Origin: Bacteroidetes bacterium UBA5697
Lineage (GTDB): Bacteria; Bacteroidota; Bacteroidia; B-17B0; Aurantibacillaceae
Reading direction: 5' to 3'
Assembly: GCA_002420145.1 (NCBI GenBank)
Contig: DIHL01000068.1
Span: 1-61,772 of the forward strand
Length of the DNA stretch: 61,772 nucleotides
The stretch's first letter is position 1. Each line of letters begins with the position of its first letter. The notes under the pieces were generated by a model. The model had not been told where the DNA came from. It did not search any database and saw nothing but the letters and a program-made list of their open reading frames with translations. Position numbers and translations under genes: made by a program. Positions 34,281-43,096 of this stretch are shown piece by piece.

Positions 34281-34919
34281 TTACTTAATCTTCAGCTTCC
34301 CTTTTCGCCAAGCATCAATAAACTGAGCCCAAGCTACTGGATTTAATAAGCTTACGCTAGGATATTGTCCTGCTTGATATAAACGGGTGTATTGTTGTTG
34401 CATACGTACTCGGTAGTTAGCCGCAGCATCCATACTTCCGCCTTTAATAGAGGCACGAACATCTTCGTTGTCCATGTTTTTATAAGCACGTTCAATATCG
34501 GTATCACTTAAATCTAAATTTAAGATGGCGCGTTTAAACTGCTCTTTACTTGGCCATGGAAAAACGTTTACCTGCGCTAACTGAATAGTATCCTTAGTTA
34601 AAATTTGAATGATAGAATAATGTTTGCCTGTTAAGGTATCTGATAAATTATAAGCTTTACTTTTATGGTTGATAGAGAAAAATTGCATTTCGTCTCCAGG
34701 ACGAGCCACGATAGTAAAAAAGCCATAATAATCACTCACTGTTCCTGATCGTGTGCCTTTTAACATAATGGATACAAAAGGTAAGGGCTGTAAACTATCA
34801 TCTAGCACTACCCCTGATATTTGAAGGTATTTTTCGGGTACTACTGTGTTTGTAGATGGAGTTTGTGCGGATATGGTTACCGTAATAAATAATAGGAATA
34901 GGATGAATAAATGCTTCAT
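34281..34919 (-). CDS. Exported CarboxypepD_reg-like domain protein
   Basis: 212 residues: signal peptide (MKHLFILFLLFITVTISAQ), then a carboxypeptidase-regulatory-like beta-sandwich (QISGVVLDDSLQPLPFVSIM, GTRSGTVSDYYGFFTIVARP, about 30-115) and a helical C-terminal part (KEQFKRAILNLDLSDTDIER, QQQYTRLYQAGQYPS). Similar small periplasmic or outer-membrane proteins without a barrel are widespread in Bacteroidota; function unknown. It may pair with a receptor, but none is adjacent. Confidence 0.83.
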   Translation of the reverse strand: MKHLFILFLLFITVTISAQTPSTNTVVPEKYLQISGVVLDDSLQPLPFVSIMLKGTRSGTVSDYYGFFTIVARPGDEMQFFSINHKSKAYNLSDTLTGKHYSIIQILTKDTIQLAQVNVFPWPSKEQFKRAILNLDLSDTDIERAYKNMDNEDVRASIKGGSMDAAANYRVRMQQQYTRLYQAGQYPSVSLLNPVAWAQFIDAWRKGKLKIK

Positions 34920-35029
34920 GAATTTTGGTGTTTTTTACTAAAGGTAAAAATACAATTTTATTAAGCTAAAGACGATGAAATAAACATAAATTAACAAGAA
35001 AAATGGATGATTTGCGTCATGAAGTTGTT

Positions 35030-35137
35030 TGTCAGTTCGAGTAATTTTTGCCTGTCTCTTGCAAAAATTGTATCGAGAACTTTTTTTACACTTCTCGATA
35101 CAAAATGCGAAGAGCATGCATTTTTACTCGAAGTGAC
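35030..35137. repeat. Palindromic repeat family R1, copy D
   Basis: Arms TGTCAGTTCGAGT / ACTCGAAGTGAC and TATCGAGAAC / CTTCTCGATA, 108 bp, 31 kb away from copies A-C. The loop has diverged. It occupies half of the 230-bp gap between the flanking genes. Confidence 0.85.
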
Positions 35138-35149
35138 TCGGAGTAAAAA

Positions 35150-35734
35150 TCATTTCTTTTGAAGCCATTTATCTACCTGAAAAACTAAAAGAGACGAGCC
35201 AATGCCAATGATCATGCCGCCTAATACATCACTCGGGAAATGAACCCCTAAACGCATGCGCGAGTAACCAACAGCACAGGCATAAGCATACGATGGAACT
35301 GCCACGTACCATTTTTTAGTAGACAGTGTTACAGCAGTTGCGGCAGCAAATGCGGAAGATGTGTGTCCCGAGGGAAAAGAATAAGGACCAGAGTCTGTTC
35401 GTTTCACGATATCATTTGGATATTGTTCATAGGGTCGTTTACGATTAATGGTGTATTTTAAACCAGTAGTTAATAGCACATTTAATCCAATTGCCACTCC
35501 AGTTTTTACTCCATTTCGCATCATGATTTTATCATCTTGCACATAACCAGTTAATAGCAAAGAGGCTGGCGCCACCACCAATGCAGGGTAAACCGAATTG
35601 GAAGTGATTTTCATGGTTTTGTCCCATTGTGGATGCTCATCTTTATTAATAGCTCTAAGCATCGAGAAGTCTAAGGATTGTGCTTCGCATGCAATGCTTC
35701 CAAAAACTAAAAGTATAAAAAAGAGTTTTTTCAC
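35150..35734 (-). CDS. PAP2-family phosphatase with signal sequence
   Basis: 194 residues. An N-terminal signal-like segment (MKKLFFILLVFGSIACEAQ) is followed by membrane helices and the PAP2 motifs KYTINRKRPYEQYP, YSFPSGHTSSAFAAAT and YSRMRLGVHFPSDVLGGM. Probably a periplasmic-facing lipid (pyro)phosphatase, distinct from the PAP2 protein at 7714-8391. It starts 5 bp from the end of the site-2 protease gene and so is probably co-transcribed with it and nhaD. Confidence 0.92.
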   Translation of the reverse strand: MKKLFFILLVFGSIACEAQSLDFSMLRAINKDEHPQWDKTMKITSNSVYPALVVAPASLLLTGYVQDDKIMMRNGVKTGVAIGLNVLLTTGLKYTINRKRPYEQYPNDIVKRTDSGPYSFPSGHTSSAFAAATAVTLSTKKWYVAVPSYAYACAVGYSRMRLGVHFPSDVLGGMIIGIGSSLLVFQVDKWLQKK

Positions 35735-35739
35735 ATGTA

Positions 35740-36720
35740 TTAGTTTATGATATAATAAATGGTTGCTGGTAGTAATATTAAAAATAAAACATACGTAAAT
35801 ATAATACCTATTTTCTCTAAAACTTTAACATCTTTAATAAAAGGAGTTTTTAAAACAGCCACTACGTGTTGTATAATACCGCCTTCTAAAACACTATATT
35901 GATGAACTCCAGCTTGTATGCCCGCATATCGTTTGTTAAAAGACAATAAAATACAGTCTCTAATAGTCCAGTAATCTTTGTTTGGCAAATCGGCATAATC
36001 GGTGGTGTAGTTAATGTTTTCTTGCTCGAGGTATTCTCTAATTTTTTGATTTTTGATTTCCATAATTAAATCAAAAACCATGGATACTGGGATAATTAAA
36101 AACAATAAACTTTTAGTAATAATAGCTAAAACGGCTAATGCCATAATAGAAATAATAGTAAATACAACTCTAATAGTGTGATTATGATTTATGAAAAGCG
36201 TTTCTAATAATCTACCACCATCTAATGGCACAAAGGGTAATAAATTAAATAAGTTTAGTAAAAAGAAAATATTTCCTAACATTTCAATACGTTCGTTAGG
36301 GTAATAATAGGAACTTAGTAGTAAACAAAAGCCAATAATAATACCCGGCACTGGCCCTGCTAAAATAACAATACTCATCTGGCGCTGAGAAATCAACGAT
36401 TTTTTACCAGTAACATAAGCGCCTAATAGCGGCAATACAAATAACTTCACATTACTATAGTTAAATGCTTTCATGGCAAAGAAATGTCCGAATTCGTGAA
36501 TCAGTAATACTACTAAAACAGCAGCTATGTATGAAAAGTCGCCATTAAAAATAAAATAAAACAAAAACGCATAAATAGCTAAGCTAATAATGGATTTACG
36601 TACCCAGTTTTTTTTGTCTTGAACTAAAACAGGTTTGGGTAATCCAAGAGGTTGTTGTTCATGATTCGGTTCGTTTAACGGTTCGTTTTCGTTAATATGT
36701 TCAGGTTCTATAGGTTCCAC
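35740..36720 (-). CDS. Site-2 protease family (M50) membrane metalloprotease
   Basis: About 326 residues. The zinc motif HEFGHFFAMK lies in the first-third helix and the third ligand in NLLPFVPLDGGRLLETLF, both in membrane segments. There is an acidic N-terminal tail (EPIEPEHINENEP). I set the start at GTG 36720, whose G is shared with the nhaD stop (TAGTG). A longer open frame to 36789 lies wholly inside nhaD and adds unlikely residues. M50 proteases cut transmembrane anti-sigma factors or signal-peptide remnants. The substrate is not indicated by neighbours. Confidence 0.88.
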   Translation of the reverse strand: MEPIEPEHINENEPLNEPNHEQQPLGLPKPVLVQDKKNWVRKSIISLAIYAFLFYFIFNGDFSYIAAVLVVLLIHEFGHFFAMKAFNYSNVKLFVLPLLGAYVTGKKSLISQRQMSIVILAGPVPGIIIGFCLLLSSYYYPNERIEMLGNIFFLLNLFNLLPFVPLDGGRLLETLFINHNHTIRVVFTIISIMALAVLAIITKSLLFLIIPVSMVFDLIMEIKNQKIREYLEQENINYTTDYADLPNKDYWTIRDCILLSFNKRYAGIQAGVHQYSVLEGGIIQHVVAVLKTPFIKDVKVLEKIGIIFTYVLFLILLPATIYYIIN

Positions 36721-37988
36721 TATGTAATAATCAAATTTTGTATGTAATAAATAAAAAAACCAGCAATGTATCCAACAAATGCCAACCACGAAATGTTTTT
36801 AAAATACCAACTAAAACTAATATGTTCTATACCCATTACGGCAACACCAGCAGCACTACCAATAATTAAAACGCTTCCACCGGTGCCAGTTGCATAAGCA
36901 ATCATTTGCCAAAAATGGTCGTCGGTAGGAAAATCGTACATGCCCATAGTGGCCGCTAATAAAGGTACGTTATCAACAATAGCAGATAATAGCCCTATGA
37001 TAACAGAAATGATTTTTAAGTCGCCAATATTATTATTTAATAAGGTAGCTGTGTTTTGTAATACATGAATTTCTTGTAAGCAGGCAACGGCTAATAATAT
37101 TCCTAAAAAAAATAATACGCTTGGCACATCTGTTTTGGTAATGGCATTTACCACTGAGAATTTTCCTTTTTCAAATTCATCTTTGCGCTTGTGTAACAAC
37201 TCTGTTACTACCCACATCACACCTAAGCCAAACAAAATGCCCATATAAGGAGGTAAATGTGTAATGGTTTTAAAAATAGGTACAAATAATAAGCAGGCTA
37301 ATCCCAAAGCAAAAATGAGTGTTTTTTCTTTTGAGGAAATAGCACTCTCTTTTTTCTCTATTTTAAAAGGAACAACATGCCCTTTAATTTTCATCATGCT
37401 TAATGATAAAGGAACAATCATACACACTAAACTTGGTAAAAATAAATGAGTAATAATAGTACTAGGAGTTAATTTATTAGCCACCCATAACATGGTTGTG
37501 GTAACATCACCAATAGGACTAAAACAACCACCAGCATTGGCAGAGATAATTACTAAGCCTAAAAAGTAATACCTATCTGTTTTTTCAGGAATTAATTTTT
37601 TAACTACGGTTGCCATTACGATAGCAGTAGTTAAGTTGTCTAATACTGCTGATAGTATAAAGGCAATAAGAGATACAATAATTAATAAGTAACGTTTATT
37701 AGTGGTAGTTATTTTTTCGGTAATGATATCAAAACCATCGTGAGAGTCAATGAGTTCCACAATAGTCATAGCTCCCAATAAAAAGAAAAGGATTTCTGAA
37801 ATCTCCGCTAAATGATGGCTCAAACCTGTAACAAAATCAGTATCGGTTGATGAAATAGCATAAACGGTCCAACATAAAACACCCACCAAAAGAGCAGTAC
37901 CAGCTTTATTCACATTAAAACTGTGCTCCATGGCTATTATTAAATAGCCTACCAAAAAGAGTATAATGATAAGTGTGGTCATTTTCAA
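36720..37988 (-). CDS. nhaD: NhaD-type Na+/H+ antiporter
   Basis: 422 residues, about 12 helices. NhaD/IT-superfamily signatures: FLLGAMTIVELIDSHDGFD, SAVLDNLTTAIVMATVVKKL, NAGGCFSPIGDVTTTMLW, GLLSAIVDNVPLLAATMGMY and TGTGGSVLIIGSAAGVAVMG. It exchanges cytoplasmic Na+ or Li+ for H+ across the inner membrane. First gene of a three-gene unit with the M50 protease (1-bp overlap) and PAP2. A near -7 box (TATCTTTA) lies just upstream on the minus strand. Confidence 0.93.
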   Translation of the reverse strand: MKMTTLIIILFLVGYLIIAMEHSFNVNKAGTALLVGVLCWTVYAISSTDTDFVTGLSHHLAEISEILFFLLGAMTIVELIDSHDGFDIITEKITTTNKRYLLIIVSLIAFILSAVLDNLTTAIVMATVVKKLIPEKTDRYYFLGLVIISANAGGCFSPIGDVTTTMLWVANKLTPSTIITHLFLPSLVCMIVPLSLSMMKIKGHVVPFKIEKKESAISSKEKTLIFALGLACLLFVPIFKTITHLPPYMGILFGLGVMWVVTELLHKRKDEFEKGKFSVVNAITKTDVPSVLFFLGILLAVACLQEIHVLQNTATLLNNNIGDLKIISVIIGLLSAIVDNVPLLAATMGMYDFPTDDHFWQMIAYATGTGGSVLIIGSAAGVAVMGIEHISFSWYFKNISWLAFVGYIAGFFIYYIQNLIIT

Positions 37989-38070
37989 AGAGGTAAAGAT
38001 AAGGTATTATATGTTTTTAAAACATAGTTTTGTTTATTTCGGACTAAAGTCCATTTTGGTGGAGTTTTTA

Positions 38071-38100
38071 TATAAACCCAGACTTAAGTCTGGGTTTATA
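38071..38100. repeat. Perfect 30-bp palindrome
   Basis: TATAAACCCAGACTT and its exact reverse complement abut without a loop. A second small palindrome GGACTAAAGTCC lies at 38041-38052. Both are in the 239-bp gap between divergent nhaD and the permease genes. Could be a cruciform-type repeat or a bidirectional regulatory or termination site. Confidence 0.75.
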
Positions 38101-38156
38101 AGTATAAGATTTTAAAGGCGCTTTAGACCTGAAAGGGTTTTATTAAATGTTCCATC

Positions 38157-38185
38157 TTGTTTTTAAATAAAATTATATATATTTG
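38157..38185 (+). promoter_or_regulatory. Promoter of the first amino-acid permease gene
   Basis: TTG at 38157-38159 and a perfect Bacteroidota -7 box TATATTTG at 38178-38185, 18 bp apart, 42 bp before the ATG. Confidence 0.6.
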
Positions 38186-38227
38186 GATAGTTAAGACAAT
38201 TTACATCATTAAAAAATAGATACATAT

Positions 38228-39727
38228 ATGTCAGTTTGGAGAGTAAAACCAGTGTCGGCCTTTGAGGCGGATATGAAGAAAAACGATTTAAAACGAGTTC
38301 TAACAAAATGGGGATTAACTTCTTTAGGGATAGGTGCCATCATTGGAGGTGGTATTTTTACTTTAACAGGTATTGCGGCTCATGATTATGCAGGTCCGGC
38401 TTTAGCCTTAGCTTTTGTGATTGCTGGTATAGGTTGTTTATTTGCGTCGTTGTGTTATGCTGAGTTTGCTTCAGTTTTACCAGTGGAAGGGTCGGCTTAT
38501 GCTTATGCTTATGGAACAGTTGGCGAATTATTTGCTTGGTTTATTGGTTGGAACTTAATATTAGAATACATGATGGGAGCAACTACGGTTGCAGTGGCAT
38601 GGAGCGGATATTTTGTGAAACTATTACACTTATTTGGAATAGAGTTTCCTATTTGGTTATGTAATGATTTAGCTACAGCTACCGAAAAGTGTGAGGCACT
38701 AGGCTTAGCAGCTCCAAGTTTTGCATTTAACTTACCTGCTTTTTTAATTACATGGGTAGTAACAGCGGTTTTGGTAAAAGGGATTAAAGAAGCAGCTAAA
38801 ACAAATAACATTATTGTTGTTGTGAAAATTGCAGTTGTATTATTTGTAATTATCGTAGGTGCTTTTTATATCAATACTGATAATTGGTCTCCATTTATTC
38901 CAACAGAGGTTCCTGCTTTAGATGAGTTAGGAAATGCAACTGGTAAAATGAATTTTGGTTTTGGAGGTGTATTAACAGCTGCAACAATTGTGTTTTTTGC
39001 CTACATTGGTTTTGATGCAGTGTCTACACAAGCAGGCGAGGCTATTAATCCTAAAAAAGATGTGCCTTTTGCCATTGTAGCTTCTTTAATTATCTGTACG
39101 GTATTGTATATTTTAGTATCCTTAGTTTTAACTGGAATGGTAAAATATACAGAGCTAGATAAAGCAGCTCCAGTAGCATCAGCTTTCTCTGGAATTGGAA
39201 TTAATTGGGCTGTATTTATTATTACCATTGCAGCTACGGCTGGTTTAACATCAGTAATGTTGGTAATGATGCTAGGTCAAACACGTATTTTCTTAGGAAT
39301 GGCAAAAGATGGTTTAATGCCTGCATTCTTTAAAGTATTACATCCAACTTTTAAAACCCCATACAAGAGTACTATTTTAGTTGGAGGTTTAATTTCATTA
39401 GTAGCGGCCTTTACACCAATTGATAAAGTAAGTGAAATGTGTAGTATGGGAACCTTATTAGCCTTTGCGATGGTTTGTGTGGCGGTAATGATTTTACGTT
39501 ACAAAAAACCAGAGTTAGAGCGTCCATATAAAACACCTGCTGTTTATGTTGTTGGAACTTTAGGTGTAGCATTTAATATTTTCTTAATGACTCAGGTAAG
39601 AGCTGCCACTTGGAACTTCTTCTTAATTTGGGGAGCTTTAGGAGTGATTGTTTATTTTATTTACGGTAAACGTAACAGTAATTTAGAGAAACCAGAAGCG
39701 GGACCAGAACATACAATTGACGGATAA
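38228..39727 (+). CDS. APC-superfamily amino-acid permease (CAT/YfnA-like)
   Basis: 499 residues, about 12-13 helices. APC signatures: LGIGAIIGGGIFTLTGIAA in the first helix, ASLCYAEFASVLPVEGSAYA, FFAYIGFDAVSTQAGEAINP and RILR-like loop MILRYKKPELERPYKTPAVY. The length and motifs fit the cationic amino-acid transporter subgroup. The exact substrate is not readable. A second, different APC permease follows 47 bp downstream. Confidence 0.92.
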   Translation: MSVWRVKPVSAFEADMKKNDLKRVLTKWGLTSLGIGAIIGGGIFTLTGIAAHDYAGPALALAFVIAGIGCLFASLCYAEFASVLPVEGSAYAYAYGTVGELFAWFIGWNLILEYMMGATTVAVAWSGYFVKLLHLFGIEFPIWLCNDLATATEKCEALGLAAPSFAFNLPAFLITWVVTAVLVKGIKEAAKTNNIIVVVKIAVVLFVIIVGAFYINTDNWSPFIPTEVPALDELGNATGKMNFGFGGVLTAATIVFFAYIGFDAVSTQAGEAINPKKDVPFAIVASLIICTVLYILVSLVLTGMVKYTELDKAAPVASAFSGIGINWAVFIITIAATAGLTSVMLVMMLGQTRIFLGMAKDGLMPAFFKVLHPTFKTPYKSTILVGGLISLVAAFTPIDKVSEMCSMGTLLAFAMVCVAVMILRYKKPELERPYKTPAVYVVGTLGVAFNIFLMTQVRAATWNFFLIWGALGVIVYFIYGKRNSNLEKPEAGPEHTIDG

Positions 39728-39774
39728 TTAATGAAATATTCATGTTAACTCAGCGTAAACAATAATATATTCAT

Positions 39775-41208
39775 ATGAAAAAATCCCTGAACTTATTTGA
39801 CACCACGCTTTTAGTAGCTGGATCTATGATAGGTTCAGGGATTTTTATTGTGAGTGCAGATATAGCTAGAGTAGTTGGTTCTGCAGGCTGGTTGTTAGTG
39901 GTGTGGATTTTATCAGGAGTGATTACCTTGTTTGCAGCCTTAAGTTATGGAGAGTTAGCGGGTATGATGCCACAAGCTGGCGGACAGTTTGTTTATATTA
40001 AAAAAGCCTTTGGTGATTTAGTAGCCTTTGTGTATGGCTGGACTGTGTTCCTAGTTATTCAGACAGGAGTGATTGCAGCTGTGGCGGTTGCCTTTGCCAA
40101 ATTTACCGGAGTGTTTATTCCTTTTTTTGAAGAAGGTAATGTGTTATTCCAAATCATAGGGCTTAAAATTACTAGCGCTCAATTACTTGCCATTTTTATT
40201 ATTGCTTTGTTGACGTTTATTAATACGAGAGGTATTGAAAACGGAAAAGCGATTCAAAGGATATTTACTTCTGCCAAGTTAATTGCTTTGTTTGCTTTAA
40301 TTATTGTTGGCATCTATTATGGTTTTCATAGCGATGTGTTTTCAAATAATATGGCTCATGCTTGGGAAGCAAAAGGTGTTGATAGTTCAGGTGGATTTAC
40401 AACTTTATCGGGCATGTCATTAGCAACAGCTTTAGGTTTAGCGATGATTGGTTCGTTATTTAGTAGTGATGCATGGAACAATGTCACCTTTATTGCAGGT
40501 GAAGTGGAAAATCCAAAACGTAATATTCCTTTAGGTTTATTTTTTGGAGTATGTATTGTGACTTTGATTTATGTGTTAGCTAATGTTGCCTATTTATGCT
40601 TATTGCCTTTAGAAGGAATTGAAAATGCTCAAACAGTTGCTGAACAAGGAATTATGTTTGCTCAAAAAGATAGAGTGGGAACAGCTGCTTTATTTGTGGT
40701 GTTTGGAGATATTGCTAAATATTTAATGGCCGCTTTAATTATGGTATCTACTTTTGGTTGTAATAACGGGTTGATATTAGCGGGCTCTCGTTTATTTCAA
40801 TCAATGGCAAAAGATGGCTTGTTTTTTAAGAGTACAGCAAAATTGAACAAGTTTAATGTTCCTGCCAGAGCCATGACTTTTCAAGGTATTTGGGCTTCAT
40901 TATTATGTTTAAGTGGTTCTTATGGAGATTTGTTAGATTACTGTACATTTTCTTCTTTAATATTTTACATCATCACTATTGCCGGTTTATTTGTGTTACG
41001 TAAAAAAATGCCAGATGCCGAACGTCCTTATAAAGCATTTGGTTATCCATTAGTTCCAGCTTTATATATTATCCTCACCACACTTATTTGTGTTGACTTA
41101 TTGGTTTATAAAACCTTTAACTGTGGGATGGGTTTGTTAATCATCGCATTAGGTGTTCCAGTTTATTTTATGTTTAAACGAACAAAACATGGTGTTTCAG
41201 AAAATTAA
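39775..41208 (+). CDS. APC-superfamily amino-acid permease (LAT-like subgroup)
   Basis: 477 residues, 12 helices. VAGSMIGSGIFIVSADIARV is the first-helix motif; ALSYGELAGMMPQAGGQFVY, FSSDAWNNVTFIAGEVENPK and FVLRKKMPDAERPYKAFGYP are further APC landmarks. More like the L-type/SteT group than its upstream neighbour. Probably in one transcript with it. The last 20 bp overlap the start of the HhH-protein gene. Confidence 0.92.
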   Translation: MKKSLNLFDTTLLVAGSMIGSGIFIVSADIARVVGSAGWLLVVWILSGVITLFAALSYGELAGMMPQAGGQFVYIKKAFGDLVAFVYGWTVFLVIQTGVIAAVAVAFAKFTGVFIPFFEEGNVLFQIIGLKITSAQLLAIFIIALLTFINTRGIENGKAIQRIFTSAKLIALFALIIVGIYYGFHSDVFSNNMAHAWEAKGVDSSGGFTTLSGMSLATALGLAMIGSLFSSDAWNNVTFIAGEVENPKRNIPLGLFFGVCIVTLIYVLANVAYLCLLPLEGIENAQTVAEQGIMFAQKDRVGTAALFVVFGDIAKYLMAALIMVSTFGCNNGLILAGSRLFQSMAKDGLFFKSTAKLNKFNVPARAMTFQGIWASLLCLSGSYGDLLDYCTFSSLIFYIITIAGLFVLRKKMPDAERPYKAFGYPLVPALYIILTTLICVDLLVYKTFNCGMGLLIIALGVPVYFMFKRTKHGVSEN

Positions 41209-42097
41209 ATCTTTTTTATTTAATTTTTTTCATTTCAACAAACAAGAACGTAATGGCGTTTTTGTTCTCAGTATTATTATCGTTGTATTATTTGGTATTA
41301 GATTGTGCATGCCGCTTTTGTATAACGATTCAAATGCCGTTCAATTAATAACCATCACTCCTTCAAATTTATCACAAGAAAAAAATAAGGAGACAGAATT
41401 GGTTTCGGAAGCTGTTATGAAAGGTTCTTCTGAAATTAAGACTGCAAACGAACGATTTGTATTCAATCCTAACACAATTACAGAAGAGGATGCACAAAAG
41501 CTAGGATTATCAAAAAAGTTAAGTGCTACCTTAATTAATTTTAGAAATAAAGGTGGGAAGTTTTTTAAACCTGAAGATTTGAAGAAACTTTATGGCTTAC
41601 CTCCTAAACTATATAAAGAATTAGAGTCTTATATTTTAATCCCAAATATAAAAAGAGATTCTGTTTTTATGCCTAACAAAACAGAGAGAAAAAGCTTTGC
41701 GAAAACCTTAGTTGAAATTAATTCAGCTGATAGTTTATCGATTGTTTATTTAAAAGGCATTGGTCCTGGTTTTACTAAACGAATTATAAAATACAGAACA
41801 ATGTTAGGAGGCTTTCATTCCGTTAATCAGTTAAAAGAAGTGTATGGAATGACGGATAGTACTTTTACCTTACTTTCTTCTCAAATTAAAGTAGACGAAC
41901 AAACGATTTCTAAAATTCCTATTAACGCCATTGATTTTAATTCTCTGCGTAAACATCCTTATTTCAACTTTCAGTCAGCTCAAGCTATTATTAATTTCAG
42001 ATTAAAACATGGTAAATTAACCGAAACAGATATTAAGGATTTAGGAATATTTACGGAAGAAAAATTGAGCTTAATATTGCCATACTTGACATATTAA
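41189..42097 (+). CDS. ComEA-like helix-hairpin-helix protein with N-terminal membrane anchor
   Basis: 302 residues from ATG 41189 (MVFQKIKSFLFNFFHFNKQE); an upstream in-frame ATG at 41153 lies deep in the permease gene. One membrane helix (GVFVLSIIIVVLFGIRLCM) is followed by three HhH-like DNA-binding repeats: FVFNPNTITEEDAQKLGLSK.., VEINSADSLSIVYLKGIGPG.. and IDFNSLRKHPYFNFQSAQAI... ComEA-type proteins bind incoming DNA in natural transformation. In Bacteroidota such proteins are widespread and the role is unproven. Confidence 0.88.
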   Translation: MVFQKIKSFLFNFFHFNKQERNGVFVLSIIIVVLFGIRLCMPLLYNDSNAVQLITITPSNLSQEKNKETELVSEAVMKGSSEIKTANERFVFNPNTITEEDAQKLGLSKKLSATLINFRNKGGKFFKPEDLKKLYGLPPKLYKELESYILIPNIKRDSVFMPNKTERKSFAKTLVEINSADSLSIVYLKGIGPGFTKRIIKYRTMLGGFHSVNQLKEVYGMTDSTFTLLSSQIKVDEQTISKIPINAIDFNSLRKHPYFNFQSAQAIINFRLKHGKLTETDIKDLGIFTEEKLSLILPYLTY

Positions 42098-42120
42098 TGG
42101 TTTTTGTCTATTTTTAGTAG

Positions 42121-43029
42121 ATGAATGCTTTTAGAATAATAGTTTTGTTTGTATGTCTTTTTAAGATAAGCTTCTCGCAAAGCATATTTGCGCCAGTAGG
42201 GAGTTATTTTTCATTTAACTTTTACAGTCACGATGGCGGTACTACAGGGATAAAAACATTGTACTATACTAATGATACTATTATAAATTCATATTCCTGT
42301 AAAAAAATATGTAGTGCAATTAATTATCATTGCGTTTGTCCGACACCACCAACATACATGTCGTATTGTAACGAATACATTTTTGAAAGAAATGATTCTT
42401 TGTTTCAATATTTTCCGTATCAAGATACTTTACAATGCTTGTATTCATTTAATAGTAATATAGGGGATAGCATTGTTTTTAATTCCAATCCCTCTAATTC
42501 AAGTTTTAGATATAAAATTGTTTTGGATAGTATTGGAACTAAATTTATCTGTGGTCAAAACAGACAAACAATGTATTATACTAAATATCAAGATATTTGT
42601 CCTTTAGTTTCTGCTGTAGTAACAGTAGTAAAAGGAATAGGACCAATTGATGATTATTTGTTCTCTCAAACTAATGGTTGTGAATTAGGAATTGGTAATT
42701 ATAGTTTTAATTGTTTCAATATGATCAATTGTAGCTATCCATCTTCTATTTGTGTTAACGAACCGCTTGGTTTTTCCGAAAATCAATCACATACCATTAG
42801 GTTATTTATTACTAATAACTCTGATGGAATTCAGGTTCATTTTCCAGATATTTTAAATGCGAAAGTTGCTGTAAAAAATATTCTAGGAGCCACTGTATTT
42901 GAAACTACTGCTATCAATCAATCCTTTTTGGATATTTCCTCCTCTCAATTATCTGCTGGATTGTATCTCATTTCAGTTATTTCAAATAATAGAGGCGGAT
43001 CTGCGACAAAAAAGGCGATAATGGAATAG
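42121..43029 (+). CDS. T9SS-exported protein of unknown function
   Basis: 302 residues: signal peptide (MNAFRIIVLFVCLFKISFSQ), a Cys-rich beta domain (NSYSCKKICSAINYHCVCPT, ICPLVSAVVTVVKGIGPIDD, NGCELGIGNYSFNCFNMINC) and a C-terminal sorting-like domain (VHFPDILNAKVAVKNILGAT to SAGLYLISVISNNRGGS). The passenger is unrecognised. A weak hairpin (AACAG/CTGTT) follows the stop at 43030-43054. Confidence 0.78.
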   Translation: MNAFRIIVLFVCLFKISFSQSIFAPVGSYFSFNFYSHDGGTTGIKTLYYTNDTIINSYSCKKICSAINYHCVCPTPPTYMSYCNEYIFERNDSLFQYFPYQDTLQCLYSFNSNIGDSIVFNSNPSNSSFRYKIVLDSIGTKFICGQNRQTMYYTKYQDICPLVSAVVTVVKGIGPIDDYLFSQTNGCELGIGNYSFNCFNMINCSYPSSICVNEPLGFSENQSHTIRLFITNNSDGIQVHFPDILNAKVAVKNILGATVFETTAINQSFLDISSSQLSAGLYLISVISNNRGGSATKKAIME

Positions 43030-43096
43030 AAAAAAACAGTAATATCTGTTGTTTTTCCATTTTGTCTATTCCTCCTAAAAATGTACTTTTACGTGG

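Noticed and set aside
36721..36789. Extended N-terminus of the site-2 protease
   Set aside because: This stretch lies fully inside nhaD. A GTG start overlapping the nhaD stop fits the spacing of the operon better.
41153..41188. Extended N-terminus of the ComEA-like protein
   Set aside because: It lies inside the permease gene and adds a non-conserved segment; ATG 41189 gives a sensible cytoplasmic tail before the membrane helix.
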